From Staphylotrichum longicolle (taxonomy: Eukaryota; Ascomycota; Sordariomycetes; Sordariales; Chaetomiaceae): 64,000 bases of DNA. Under the pieces are notes generated by a model. That model did no database searches, was not told the origin of the DNA, and saw only the letters and a program-made list of their open reading frames with translations. The stretch covers positions 4,650,001 to 4,714,000 of the forward strand of contig JAHCVI010000001.1 of the NCBI GenBank assembly GCA_019096155.1, in the 5' to 3' direction. Of the stretch, positions 22,992 through 33,838 are shown in pieces. The translations under genes were made by a program, and so were the position numbers. How positions within the stretch are numbered: the first letter of the stretch is position 1; every line of letters begins with the position of its first letter.

Positions 22992-24044
22992 TTTGTGGGT
23001 AGTGGTGATTGGTGTTGGTAGGGAGGGGTGGTGCTGGTCGTAGTTTGTTGTTGTCGTCGTTCTGTCGGATGCTGCACCAGGATGGAGGCTGTGAGCGAGG
23101 TCCAGATTTTTTTGGGCCGTGTGTCCCAGTGCAGTGACGCCATCCTGGAAGGGGAAGGGCCAAAAATGTCTGGGCGCTGCGCGGATGGCCTGCCGGGAAC
23201 CGTGCAGGACCCGTGGCAGGGGAACGCAGGGGCTTGGCGCCGCTGAACCGAAGCACGGATGCGGCCTGCCTATCGCAGGGCAGCAAAACAGTCACAGAAT
23301 CTCAACAGGGCTCCCTGAGGCCTGGTCGGCCCGAGAATACCCGATATCTGCTGGTCGCCTAGGTCGCGTCTTTCACTATCAGTTGCCCTGTTAGGCGGTT
23401 TGGGCCCTGTGACTCTGCTCGAGACAAGACATGGGACCGAGGCCAGACCGATAGCGGTGGGGAAATTGGGGACACAAGAGTCGATGGGCGGTGGGCAGCG
23501 GGTAGCGGGGGGATGGAGGGGGGATCTTGTCTTGTCTTGATCTTGTTTCCATCTTCCATTGTCGTGCATCGACTCGTTCCTCCTCCTTCCCCGGACCAGA
23601 AGTACCAGATCCTGGGGTCAATTGGCGCCCCTCTGCGTTTTTGCGGGAGAACGGGTTCTGGACTTTCTGAGATCTGACGTCAATCTGGCAGTCGAGCACG
23701 GCTGTTCCTGGTCTTGGCACTGTCACATTCGCCATTCTCATCTTTTTTTTGCCCTTGTCCGAGATCCGGTCCGCCTCCGGAGTGGCGGAACACGGCGGTG
23801 TCATTCGACGAGAGGAAAATATCGACGCGAGGAGGCCGTGGGTTTGCACCTACATTCCAAAGGTCCGTTGGGTCCGGGTTTGTTCTGGCGTCTTTCTTTG
23901 TCTTTTTTTTTCTGTCTTTTTTTCCTCTCTCTCTCTCTTGGACTAAAGAGACTAAGCCGAACTAACCTGGCCGTTGAACCGTTGCAGTGGCTCTGATCTC
24001 GGCCGGCTCCGATTTTGTGGTCCTCGGTCTGTAATTTAGCAGCA
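22992..24044. other. Spacer upstream of tom5 and glycine decarboxylase
   Basis: About 1.05 kb, a divergent promoter region. A pyrimidine-rich stretch (23880-23940, TTTTTTCTG and TCTCTC runs) lies about 100-160 bases before the glycine decarboxylase start, as is common before strongly expressed fungal genes. No other feature was seen. Confidence 0.45.
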
Positions 24045-27000
24045 ATGGCCGTCTCGCGCCAGATCAGCCGCCTCGGCCAAGGCCTGGGTGCGTCGGTGCT
24101 GGCATCCCGCGCCGCAACACCCCTCAGACGGTCATGGACCTGCACGGCGTGCTCGTGCTCCCGCAGCACTGCGGCAGTGAGATGGACCAGCTCGGCCACC
24201 GACACTACCCGCGCCCGTCCCTTTGTCCGGTTGCCGCAGCTGTTCCCCGTCCATGAGAACTTCGCCAGCCGCCACATTGGCCCCGACGACGAGAGCACCC
24301 AGCAGATGCTCAAGGCTCTGTCCCCGCCTGCCGAGTCCCTCGACAAGTTTGTCCAGCAGGTCATTCCCGCCGACATTCTCTCGTCTCGTGAGCTCTTCCC
24401 CCGGCCCCGGGATGCCTTTGACTCGGCCGCCGGGCGCGCCACCAAGGAGGGCCACCAGGAATGGGAAGTCCTCGCCCTCGGCCGCGCTGCCGCCGAGAGC
24501 AACGAGTCCAGCCGCAAGAACTTTATTGGCGCCGGCTACTACGGCACCATCACCCCCGAGGTCATCAAGCGCAACGTGCTCGAGAGCCCCGCCTGGTACA
24601 CCAGCTACACCCCCTACCAGCCCGAGATCAGCCAGGGCCGCCTCGAGTCGCTGCTGAATTTCCAGACCCTGGTTTCGGACCTGACCGCCCTCCCCATCTC
24701 CAACGCCAGTCTGCTCGACGAGGGCACCGCCGCCGCCGAGGCCATGACCGTGTCCATGAACGCTCTCCCCGCCTCCAGGGCTAAGCGCCCCGGCAAGACC
24801 TACGTCGTTGACAAGAACGTCCATCCTCAGACCCTGAATGTCCTGCGCAGCCGCGCTGAGGGTTTCGGCATCCACGTCCGCGTCATGGACCTGTCCGGGT
24901 CCGACTTCTCCGAGCTGGCAAGCGTGGGCGATGACTTGGTCGGTGCCTTGGTCCAGTACCCCAACACGTACGGCCACGTGCGCGACTTCAAGGCCCTTGC
25001 CGATGCTGTGCACAAGCAAGGCGCTCTGCTGAGCGCCGCCACTGACCTGTTGGCCCTCACCGTCCTCACGCCACCCGGAGAATGGGGAGCCGACATTGCC
25101 TTCGGCAATGCCCAGCGTTTTGGTGTCCCTCTCGGCTTTGGCGGTCCCCATGCCGCCTTCTTTGCCGTCAAGGACAAGCACAAGAGGAAGATGCCCGGTC
25201 GCCTCATTGGCGTCTCCAAGGACAGACTCGGCGGGCGCGCCCTCAGACTGTCGCTCCAGACCAGAGAGCAGCACATCAGGAGAGAGAAGGCCACGAGCAA
25301 CGTGTGCACCGCCCAAGCCCTGCTCGCCAACATCAGCGCCTTCTATGCCGTATATCACGGCCCCGGGGGCCTGAAGAAGATTGCCGAGAGGTGCAGCCTT
25401 GGCGCAAGGGTTGTCCAGGCCGCGGCACGCAACTTTGGGCTCGACTCCGGTTCCGAACCCGTCGCGTTCGACACGGTTGCCATCAACTGCCCCGGCAAGG
25501 CCGAGTCTATCAGGAACCTCGCCAGGGACGAGGGGATCAACGTTAGGGTTGATGGTCCGGACAGAGTGGTCATCAGCATCGACGAGACCGTCGAGGAGCG
25601 TGATCTGCTGGCTTTGATCAAGGTGTTTTCTGAAGTCGGCGGCAGCAACTCGCCTGACGCGCTTGTAGACTACGCCCCGCTTCTCGAGAAGTTCCTGCAA
25701 GAGTCCCAGTCGGCCAACGCCGTCAGCCATATCCCCGAGCCGCTCCGGAGACAGTCGGCGTACCTGACGCATCCCGTTTTCAACACGCACCACTCTGAGA
25801 CCGAGCTGCTCCGCTACATCCATCACCTCCAGTCCAAGGACTTGTCTCTGGTCCACTCCATGATCTCCCTCGGATCGTGCACCATGAAGCTCAACGCCAG
25901 CGCCGAGATGGCTCTCATCACCCTCCCCGGCTTCTCCAATGTCCACCCCGCGGCTCCAGCCGAGGACATCAAGGGTTACCAGAGCATCATCAACGCTCTG
26001 GAGGACCAGTTGAAGGAGATCACCGCCATGGACGGCGTGTCTCTGCAGCCCAACTCGGGTGCGCAGGGCGAGTTTGCCGGCCTGCGTGCCATCCGCAAGT
26101 ACCACGAGAGCAGAGGTGAGACCAAGCGGGACATCTGCCTCATCCCTGTGTCGGCCCACGGCACGAACCCCGCGTCCGCCGCCATGGCGGGCATGCGCGT
26201 AGTGCCGGTCAAGTGCGACTCCAAGACGGGCAACCTGGACCTCGCAGATCTCGAGGCCAAGTGCGCCCAGCACGCCAGCCAGATCGGCGCCATGATGATC
26301 ACATATCCGAGCACCTTTGGCGTGTTCGAGCCCGCGATCAAGAAGGTGTGCGAGATTGTGCATGCCCACGGCGGCCAGGTGTACATGGATGGCGCCAACA
26401 TGAACGCCCAGATCGGCCTCTGCTCGCCCGGCGAGATCGGCGCCGACGTGTGCCACTTGAACCTGCACAAGACCTTCTGTATCCCCCACGGCGGCGGTGG
26501 CCCCGGCGTCGGCCCCATCTGCGTCAAGCAGCACCTCGTCGAGCACCTCCCGACCAAGGCCGTGACGAACGTCGAGGACCCCAACCACCCGGTCAGCAGC
26601 GCTCCGTACGGCAGCGCTAGCATCCTGCCCATCAGCTGGGCGTACAACGCGATGATGGGTGCGTTCTTTATTTCCCTTCCCGTTTCTCTGATTGGATACT
26701 GACGGAATATGCACAGGCGGCGAAGGTCTCAAGAAGGCGACCCAACTCACCCTGCTCAACGCCAACTACCTCCTCAGCAAGCTCAAGCCGCACTACCCGA
26801 TCCTGTATACCAACACCCACGGCCGGTGCGCGCACGAGTTCATCCTCGACGTGCGGCCCTTCCACGACACGGCGGGCGTCGAGGCCATCGACATCGCCAA
26901 GCGCCTGCAGGACTACGGCTTCCACGCGCCGACCATGAGCTGGCCCGTCGCCAACACCCTCATGATCGAGCCCACCGAGTCCGAGTCCAAGGAGGAGCTG

Positions 27001-27359
27001 GACCGCTTCGTCGAGGCGCTGGTCAGCATCCGCAACGAGATCCGCGAGGTCGAGGAGGGCAAGGCGCCCCGGGATGGCAACGTGCTCAAGATGGCGCCGC
27101 ATCCCATCGCTGACATGATTGACGGCGACGGCGCGGCCAAGTGGGACCGGCCGTACTCGCGCGAGAAGGCGGCGTATCCCCTGCCGTGGCTGCGCGAGAA
27201 GAAGTTCTGGCCGAGCGTTGCCAGGGTTGACGACAGTGAGTTTCTTGCCTTGTTAGATGATCATGGTTCCAACTGACACCGGTGACAGCCTACGGCGACC
27301 TCAACCTCTTCTGCACCTGCCCGCCCGTCGAGGACACCACGGGCGAGACCGACGCTTAA
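24045..27359 (+). CDS. GCV2: Glycine dehydrogenase (decarboxylating), P protein of the glycine cleavage system
   Basis: The predicted protein has 1067 residues. Exons are 24045-26658, 26717-27235 and 27289-27359, with introns of 58 and 53 nt. The start MAVSRQISRL opens a mitochondrial presequence rich in Arg and Ser up to about residue 60. An in-frame ATG at 24015 is less likely. The two homologous halves of a eukaryotic P protein are present, beginning with FASRHIGPDD. The pyridoxal-phosphate lysine is in HLNLHKTFCIPHGGGGPG (about Lys809). Other landmarks are SLGSCTMKLNA and TNTHGRCAHEFILD. The enzyme decarboxylates glycine and passes the aminomethyl group to lipoyl-H protein in the mitochondrial matrix. 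No defects are seen over 3.2 kb of coding sequence. Confidence 0.97.
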
Positions 27360-28145
27360 ACGCAGCACGCAACAGACAACACACACGAAAGCACAATCTT
27401 GATATTTACAGGCGCATTTGTTTTCGTTCTTGAGTCTTGACATAGTAAACCCCTTCAAGGAGGGTGGGAATCGGGGGCAGAAAACGGGGACATTCGGCGT
27501 TCTTTCAACAAATCATCAATCCGCAGGGTTCATCAACAGCCCAGATACCCCCCAAAACCGGTTCAACCAGCTCAGGATCCCAGCATTGTTGAATGCTTGG
27601 AGCGGGACTGTAATCAACTGATCATCTCGGGGTGGGAGGAGGGCAAAGGGACAACTGAGGAAGAAGGGGAAACGGGGAGCGCGTTGAGCGTTTATTGCTT
27701 TTCAACAAATGATAGATAAGGTGTAGATGCATCTGGGAGCCGGTTTCAGCGGGATGCGCGGAGTTTCAACAGTTTCGGTGTGGTTCATGGAATAGGCGGG
27801 GGGTTCAGTTAGACGGCATCGATCGATAATCGATAGAGCGCGACGACGCGTTGACTGATTTGGGATTGATATTGCAATGCCATTTCTCAAAGTCTACAGA
27901 ACTGCTGCATTGATCGTGACCATTTTGGGATAGCCAGACGGCCAGGATAGGGGACGTCATGTGCGTCATGTCACCCAAGATGCATGCATTCATTTTCTCC
28001 TTTTTATTCCCCCCAAAAACGCCAGACACATGCACACCTTTCCACATCTTTCCACATCATCTCCCCCCCCTCTCTCTCTCTCTTCTATGTACACTGTACC
28101 GTACTCTGTATTCCCCGCCTAAAACAAACGCATCTCTAAAAGTCC
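27360..28145. other. Convergent 3' spacer between GCV2 and the SQT1-like gene
   Basis: About 790 bases with the 3' ends of both genes. It includes TC-rich runs near 28060-28085. No gene was recognised. Confidence 0.45.
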
Positions 28146-29659
28146 TCATGCCTCAAAAACCAGCACCACCCCGTCATCCCCCGCAGTAACTACCCTCTCC
28201 CCCGTCTCCCCCTGCACAAACCCCATCACTCCTCCGCCCTCCACCCCCCCTGTGACCCCTCCACTCTTTGACCAGCCCACTCACTGCCGCCGCACCAGCT
28301 TGCTGTTGTTGCTGCTGCTGGGCCTGCTGCTGCTGCTGTTGTTGCTGTCCAGGCGTTAGGCTTGGACCTGAGAAGCCACCCGGCGGCGGCGGCGCTCGCG
28401 CCGGCCGCGGCCTTGACAAAGTCGACCTTGACGACCGACTCGCCGTCGTGGGCGCCCTTGAGGTGCTTGCGCAGGGCGAACGAGCGGGCCGGGTCGAACA
28501 CGGCGATGCTGCCGTCGACGGACCCGGCCGCGAGAAGAGGCGTGGTGGGCGAGAAGGCGAGGGACTCGACGCTGTCGGACTGCACGGCGATGGCGGCGAG
28601 GATGGTGCCCGCTTGCGATTGGGCCTGGGCCGCGGCGCGTTGTTGGGCGGCGGTGGCGTTTGCGGGGGACGAGAGGCGGGGCAGGCTGACGATGCGGATG
28701 GCGCCGTGGGCGCCGCCGACGGCGAGGAGGCCGCCCGCGGGGGACACGGCGAGGGAGTAGAGGCCGCCTTCGACGGCGAAACGCTGGTCGGCTTCGGTCA
28801 GGGAGACGACGGTCTGGCCGTTGTCGGTGACGAGCGACTTGGCGGCGGCGGCGCCCCAGACATCGTAGACGTGGAGGGACGCGTCCTCGCTGACGGTGGC
28901 GAGGAGGAGGCCGTCGGGCGTCCAGGCGCCGGCGGTGCAGGGGCCGGTGTGGAGGAAGTAGGACTGGACGATCTGGATCGGGTTGGACGCGTCCGAAGCG
29001 TCAAGCCTGAAAACCCAGACGGAGCCGTCCGAGGCGCCGAGGGCGATGGTGTTGGGGTAGTCGGGGGCGGGGCAGGGGGCGAGCCAGATGACCTCTTCGG
29101 TCTCGCGGGACTCGGCGAGGAACTTGAAGCGTGCCGAGGTCGGGGAGGCAGACACGGCGTGGACGCGCAGGCGGCCGTCCATGCCGCCGCTGACGAGGAA
29201 GTCGCCGCGCGGGAGGGTGAAGGCCAGGGCGTTGATGGTGTCGGTGTGGCCGTCGATGGCGAAGAGGGGCTGCAGCTCGGTCGTCTGCTGCGGGGCAGCG
29301 GCGTTGGGGTCCGAGTTGTAGCTCGGCGGGAGGAGCGGGCGGGAGACGGCGGCCGAGGTGTCGATCACATAGCCCTTGCCGGGGGCATCGTCGGCGTCGC
29401 CCTCGGAGCCGCCGGTCGCGATCAGGTTGGGGTATAGCGGATGCTGGGCGATGGCGAAGACCGAGTCCTTGTGCTGATCAAAGTAGGCTATGCTGTCGTT
29501 GTGCAAGTAGAGTTCCTCGCCGTCCTCGTCGTCGGATCCCATGGCCACGTCGCCGTCCTCATCCTCGCCCTCGAGCATCTCCTGCACGTCGTCCTCGGCG
29601 ATCATCTCGGGTTCCGAGTCGTCATCCTCGGGGTTGCGGTGCGGGTTTGACGACGACAT
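28146..29659 (-). CDS. SQT1: WD40 ribosome-assembly chaperone, SQT1/AAMP-like, with a disturbed 3' end
   Basis: The gene starts at 29659 with an acidic N-terminal segment (EDDVQEMLEGEDEDGDVAMG), then a WD40 propeller (for example AIDGHTDTINALAFT, HTGPCTAGAWTPDGLLLATVSEDASLHVYDVWG). This layout fits the AAMP/Sqt1 family; yeast Sqt1 escorts ribosomal protein uL16 (Rpl10). The intact frame continues only to a stop at 28226. The expected C-terminal blade (GLVKEWRGHRGG then VMGFVQGETGERVVTAGDDG and LVFEA, stop 28146-28148) is split between two other frames. A run of seven C at 28244-28250, one base too long, explains the last shift. Between GWLL and GLVKEW lies a Gln/Ala-rich stretch where a WD blade would be expected. 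A 35-nt intron (28250-28284) could also join two frames but is too short to be convincing. Confidence 0.72.
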
Positions 29660-30447
29660 TGTGTGTGAGGTGTTGCTCCAAAAATCGAAGCGTCGCTAAT
29701 AATTTGAAAACGTGTTGCGACCTTCTCGTCTTGCTGGTCGGGCTCTGCAACTTTTCGAGGGTTGGAAAGTGGGATGCACGGGATGGATGCATGGTTGCTG
29801 GGTGTATGGCGGGGTCGTTGTTTTTTAATCCCTGCAGGTTGGGGAAATTTCCTTATCCTGCTTGATAAGCAACCCCAACCCTCGGTGCGGAGGGTTCGAA
29901 TCTCTTCTCAAGGTTGCTCTCTGTTGCTCCGAGGAGTGACCGTCTGACTAATTCAGGAGGAAGCATTTAAGTCAACTGAGAAGAGACAAGAGGCAACGAG
30001 TCAAAGAGAGGAGTTTCCAATCGCACTACTCTTGTGAGAGCCAACCCTGACGACTTCGGCCATCAATTACTCACGGAAGAGACAAGCCAAAAAGGCCAAA
30101 GATATCCAGGTAACTTGTGTATATTCAAATCTAACCTGCCATTATCCTGCCACTTCAAAGCTCCCTCTGTCTAAGACGGGAAAGGCAGCCTGAAACACCA
30201 CTCTTCCCTCACCCCTCACCCCTCGCACCGCCATGATACAAGACCCAGGAGGGCCATTGACCAAAAAGAAACCAAACACCCCGCCAAAGTGAATCCAAGC
30301 CAAGATCCGTTAATGAGAGCAAGAATCGAAAAGACGCTCGGAAACAGCACCAAAAAGTTACAAGTCCGCCATCACTGCTCCGTTTCCCATCCCCACCTCC
30401 CCGGCGCAAACCTCAGCCCTTTCCCTCTACCCCTCGCCTCTGGTCGT
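29660..30447. other. Spacer upstream of the SQT1-like gene and downstream of the Cys-repeat gene
   Basis: About 790 bases, no recognisable gene. A GGTTCGAATC motif near 29897 resembles a tRNA T loop, but no cloverleaf forms around it. Confidence 0.45.
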
Positions 30448-33400
30448 CTAGCAATCCGCCCTCACCGGAACCTCCTGGCACGCGTCGCTGCCATACGAGG
30501 CGGTGCAGCGCGTGTCGCAGTCGATGCCGGGCGCCACAAACACTCTTCCTTCATGTCCCGGGAACTTGATCCTGAACTGGCGCTGGTCCGTCGGGAGCAG
30601 GCCGTTGGCGCGGAATCCAGTGCGGCACGCGCAGTAGTTCTTCTTGCCGGGAGCCTCAACGCAGAATGTCGTGACGGTGCACTTGTTGAAGAAGGGGTTG
30701 GGGTTGCAGACCTCGCACGTCGAAGGAGTCGACTTCTTCTTCTTCTTGCAGTTGGCGTCGCACGAGGACCAGTCCTTGCCGTTGTGCTGGTCGCCCTCGT
30801 CGCACTCCTCGCCCTTGTCCACCTGGCCGTCGCCGCAGCGCGTCTTGCAGTTCTTGTCGCAGGCCTTCACCTTCTTGCATTCCGACGTGCACTTGCTGCC
30901 CGGCTGGCCGTTCATGTAGCCTTCGTCGCACTCCTCGTTGGGATACTCGACAATGCCGTTGCCGCAGACCGGAGGGCGGGGCGGGCCGCAGGGCTCCTTG
31001 AGCGTGCACTTGTCCGAGCACCGGCTCTCAGGCTTGCCGTTGAGCTCGCCGTCGTCGCACTCCTCGGGCCACTCCGTGATGCCGTTGCCGCAGACCGCGC
31101 CGACCCACTTGCACTTCTTGTCGCAGCGGCAGCCCTTGGAGCCGTTCTTGTCGCCCTCGTCGCACTCCTCGCCGGGCTGCAGGATGCCGTCGCCGCACTT
31201 GCCGCAGGGGATGTTGACAGTCGTGCAGTTGGCCGAGCACTTTGCCCCGGGCGCGCCGTTCAGCTTCCAGCCAAGGTCGCACTCCTCTTGAGGGTGGTCG
31301 GTGATGCCGTCGCCGCAGTAGCCGCAGATGGTGCAGTCGGTCGCGCAGCCGCTGTTGTAGGCGCCGTTGGACCAACCCGCGTCACATTCCTCGCCGAATT
31401 CGACCTTGCCGTTGCCGCAGACGGGGAGCGACTTGCACTCCTTGGAGCACCCCGAGTTCTTCTTACCGTTGAGATCACCCAAGTCGCATTCCTCGCCCTC
31501 CTCGACCTTGCCGTTGCCACAGACAGCGCACTTCTTGCACTCCTTAGTGCAGCCAGAGTTCGGCTTTCCGTTATCTTTGCCAAGATCGCATTCTTCGCCG
31601 AACTCGAGCTTCCCGTTACCACAGACCGCGCAGACCTTGCAGTCCTTGGTGCAGCCGGAGTTGGGCTTGCCGTTCAGGTCACCAAGGTCGCACTCCTCGC
31701 CGTCTTCAAGCTTTCCGTTGCCGCAGACGCAGATGGGAGCCTTCTTGCAATCCTTGTCGCAGCCAGAGTTGGGCTTGCCGTTATCCTTTCCCAGGTCACA
31801 CTCCTCACCCTCCTCGAGCTTCCCGTTACCGCAAACGGCACAGACCTTGCAGTCCTTGGTGCAGCCAGAGTTGGGCTTGCCGTTATCTTTGCCCAGGTCA
31901 CACTCCTCTCCGAATTCGAGCTTCCCGTTACCGCAAACGGCGCAGACCTTGCAGTCCTTGGTGCAGCCAGAGTTGGGCTTGCCGTTCAAATCGCCGAGGT
32001 CGCACTCCTCACCGTCCTCAAGCTTGCCGTTGCCGCAGATGCAGATGGGAGCCTTCTTGCAATCCTTGTCGCAGCCAGAGTTGGGCTTTCCGTTGTCCTT
32101 GCCAAGATCACACTCTTCCCCAGCCTCCAAAACACCATTGCCACAGGACGCACACTTCTGGCAATCCTTCGTGCAGCCAGAGTTGGGCTTTCCATTCCAG
32201 GGACCAAGGTCACACTCTTCACCCTCCTCGAGCTTTCCGTTACCGCAAACCGCACACTTCTTGCAGTCCTTGGTGCAGCCAGAGTTGGGCTTCCCGTTGT
32301 CCTTGCCGAGGTCACACTCCTCACCCTGTTCCAGTTGGCCGTTGCCGCACACTGCGCACTTCTTGCAGTCCTTATCGCACCCAGAGCCCGGCTTGCCGTT
32401 GTCCTTGCCCAGGTCACACTCTTCTCCGAATTCGAGCTTTCCGTTACCGCACACCGGGCAGGACTTGCAATCCTTATCGCACCCAGAGCCCGGCTTGCCG
32501 TTGTCCTTGCCAAGTCGGCACTCTTCACCAGCCTCAAGGATGCCATTGCCACAGGCAGCACACTTCTTGCAGTCCGCAGTGCAACCAGAGTTGGGCTTGC
32601 CGTTCAGGGGGCCAAGGTCGCACTCCTCGTTGTCTTCGATCTTGCCGTTGCCACAGACTGCACACTTCTTGCAATCCTTATCGCACCCAGAGCCCGGCTT
32701 GCCATTGTCCTTGCCAAGGTCGCACTCTTCCCCGAACTCGAGCTTTCCATTGCCGCACACTGGGCATGACTTGCAGTCCTTATCGCACCCAGAGCCTGGC
32801 TTGCCGTTGTCCTTGCCGAGATCGCACTCCTCGCCGGCTTCCAGGACACCGTTGCCACAGGCGGCACATTTCTTGCAGTCCTTGGTACACCCAGAATTGG
32901 GCTTGCCGTTCAGGGGGCCGAGATCGCACTCCTCATCGTCTTCGATCTTGCCGTTGCCACAGACTGCGCATTTCTTGCAGTCCTTGTCGCATCCAGACCC
33001 GGGCTTGCCGTTGTCCTTCCCAAGATCGCATTCCTCGCCAGCCTCCAAGACGCCATTGCCACAGGCAGCGCACTTCTGGCAATCTTTGGTACAGCCAGAG
33101 TTGGGCTTGCCGTTGAGGGGGCCAAGGTCGCATTCCTCGTCGTCTTCGATCTTGCCGTTGCCACAGACTGCGCATTTCTTGCAGTCCTTGTCGCACCCGG
33201 AACCGTGCTTGCCGTTATCCTTCCCAAGATCGCACTCCTCGCCGGCTTCCAAGACACCATTGCCACAGGAGGCACACTTCTTGCAGTTCTTGTCGCAGCC
33301 CGAGTTTGGTTTGCCGTTGTCCTTGCCGAGGTCGCACTCTTCGCCGGCCTCCAATTTACCATTGCCACAGACTGCGCACTTCTTGCAGTCCTTGCCACAA

Positions 33401-33838
33401 CCCGAATTCGGTTTGCCGTTGTCTGGGCCAAGGTCGCATTCTTCGCCGGCTTCGACTTGGCCGTTGCCACAGGACGCACACTTCTGACAGTTCTTGTCAC
33501 AACCAGAGTTGGGCACACCGTTCAGTTTGCCGAGGTCGCATTCCTCGCCAAATTCGACCTTGCCGTTGCCGCAGACGGGGACGAACTGGCAGTCGATGCT
33601 GCACCCGCTGTTGGGAGCACCGTTCAGCTTGGGGCCGAGGTCGCACTGTTCCTGAGGAGATTGGACGGTGCTGTGAGTGGTGTTAATATGGAGACCTCTT
33701 GGGACGGGTTGAGACGGTGAAAACTTACCCATCGCCACAGACGCCTCCGCAGACTCCGTTCTCACATTTGGAGCCTGGGGTGGGTGTAGCTGCCACTCCT
33801 CCGACGAGGAGGGCGAGAAAAACGCTTCTGTAGAGCAT
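30448..33838 (-). CDS. Large secreted protein of 28 tandem Cys-rich (DUF4215/myxococcal-type) repeats
   Basis: The predicted protein has 1110 residues. Exon 1 is 33838-33729 and exon 2 is 33670-30448, with a 58-nt intron (33671-33728). A signal peptide (MLYRSVFLALLVGGVAATP) leads into 28 repeats of about 34 residues. The consensus is CGNGxxExGEECDLGxxNGxxxSGCxxxCxxC, with about five Cys per unit. This resembles the disulfide-rich DUF4215/myxococcal Cys-rich repeat. The first 22 units are nearly uniform. Units 23-28 are older and variable. A unique tail of about 95 residues, also Cys-rich, closes the protein (ending QEVPVRADC). Repeat 12 reads EECRLG instead of EECDLG. It is probably a rigid extracellular or cell-wall rod, for adhesion or matrix building (inference). 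The function is unknown. Confidence 0.85.
30740..33651 (-). repeat. Tandem coding repeat, unit about 102 bp, 28 copies
   Basis: The repeat unit of the Cys-rich protein is visible at DNA level as recurring blocks such as CCGTTGCCACA and GTCGCACTCCTC on the plus strand. Neighbouring inner units are almost identical, and even two- to three-unit blocks recur (compare 31680-31750 with 31995-32050). This indicates recent unequal exchange or slippage. Confidence 0.9.

Noticed and set aside
24132..26765. 877-codon minus-strand frame opposite glycine decarboxylase
   Set aside because: It is an antisense shadow of a GC-rich conserved gene.
28250..28284. 35-nt intron that would join the SQT1-like main frame to its C-terminus
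   Set aside because: Below the usual minimum size, no branch site, and it would remove the conserved-looking GLVKEWRGHR segment. A base-run error is more likely.
29880..29950. tRNA-like GGTTCGAATC motif
   Set aside because: No acceptor, D or anticodon stem can be folded around it.
30289..33487. Very long plus-strand open frames (826 and 706 codons) with repetitive hydrophobic or Ser/Pro-rich products
   Set aside because: They are antisense shadows of the Cys-repeat gene. Their regularity comes from the 102-bp unit, and the minus strand has the signal peptide, intron and Cys motif.
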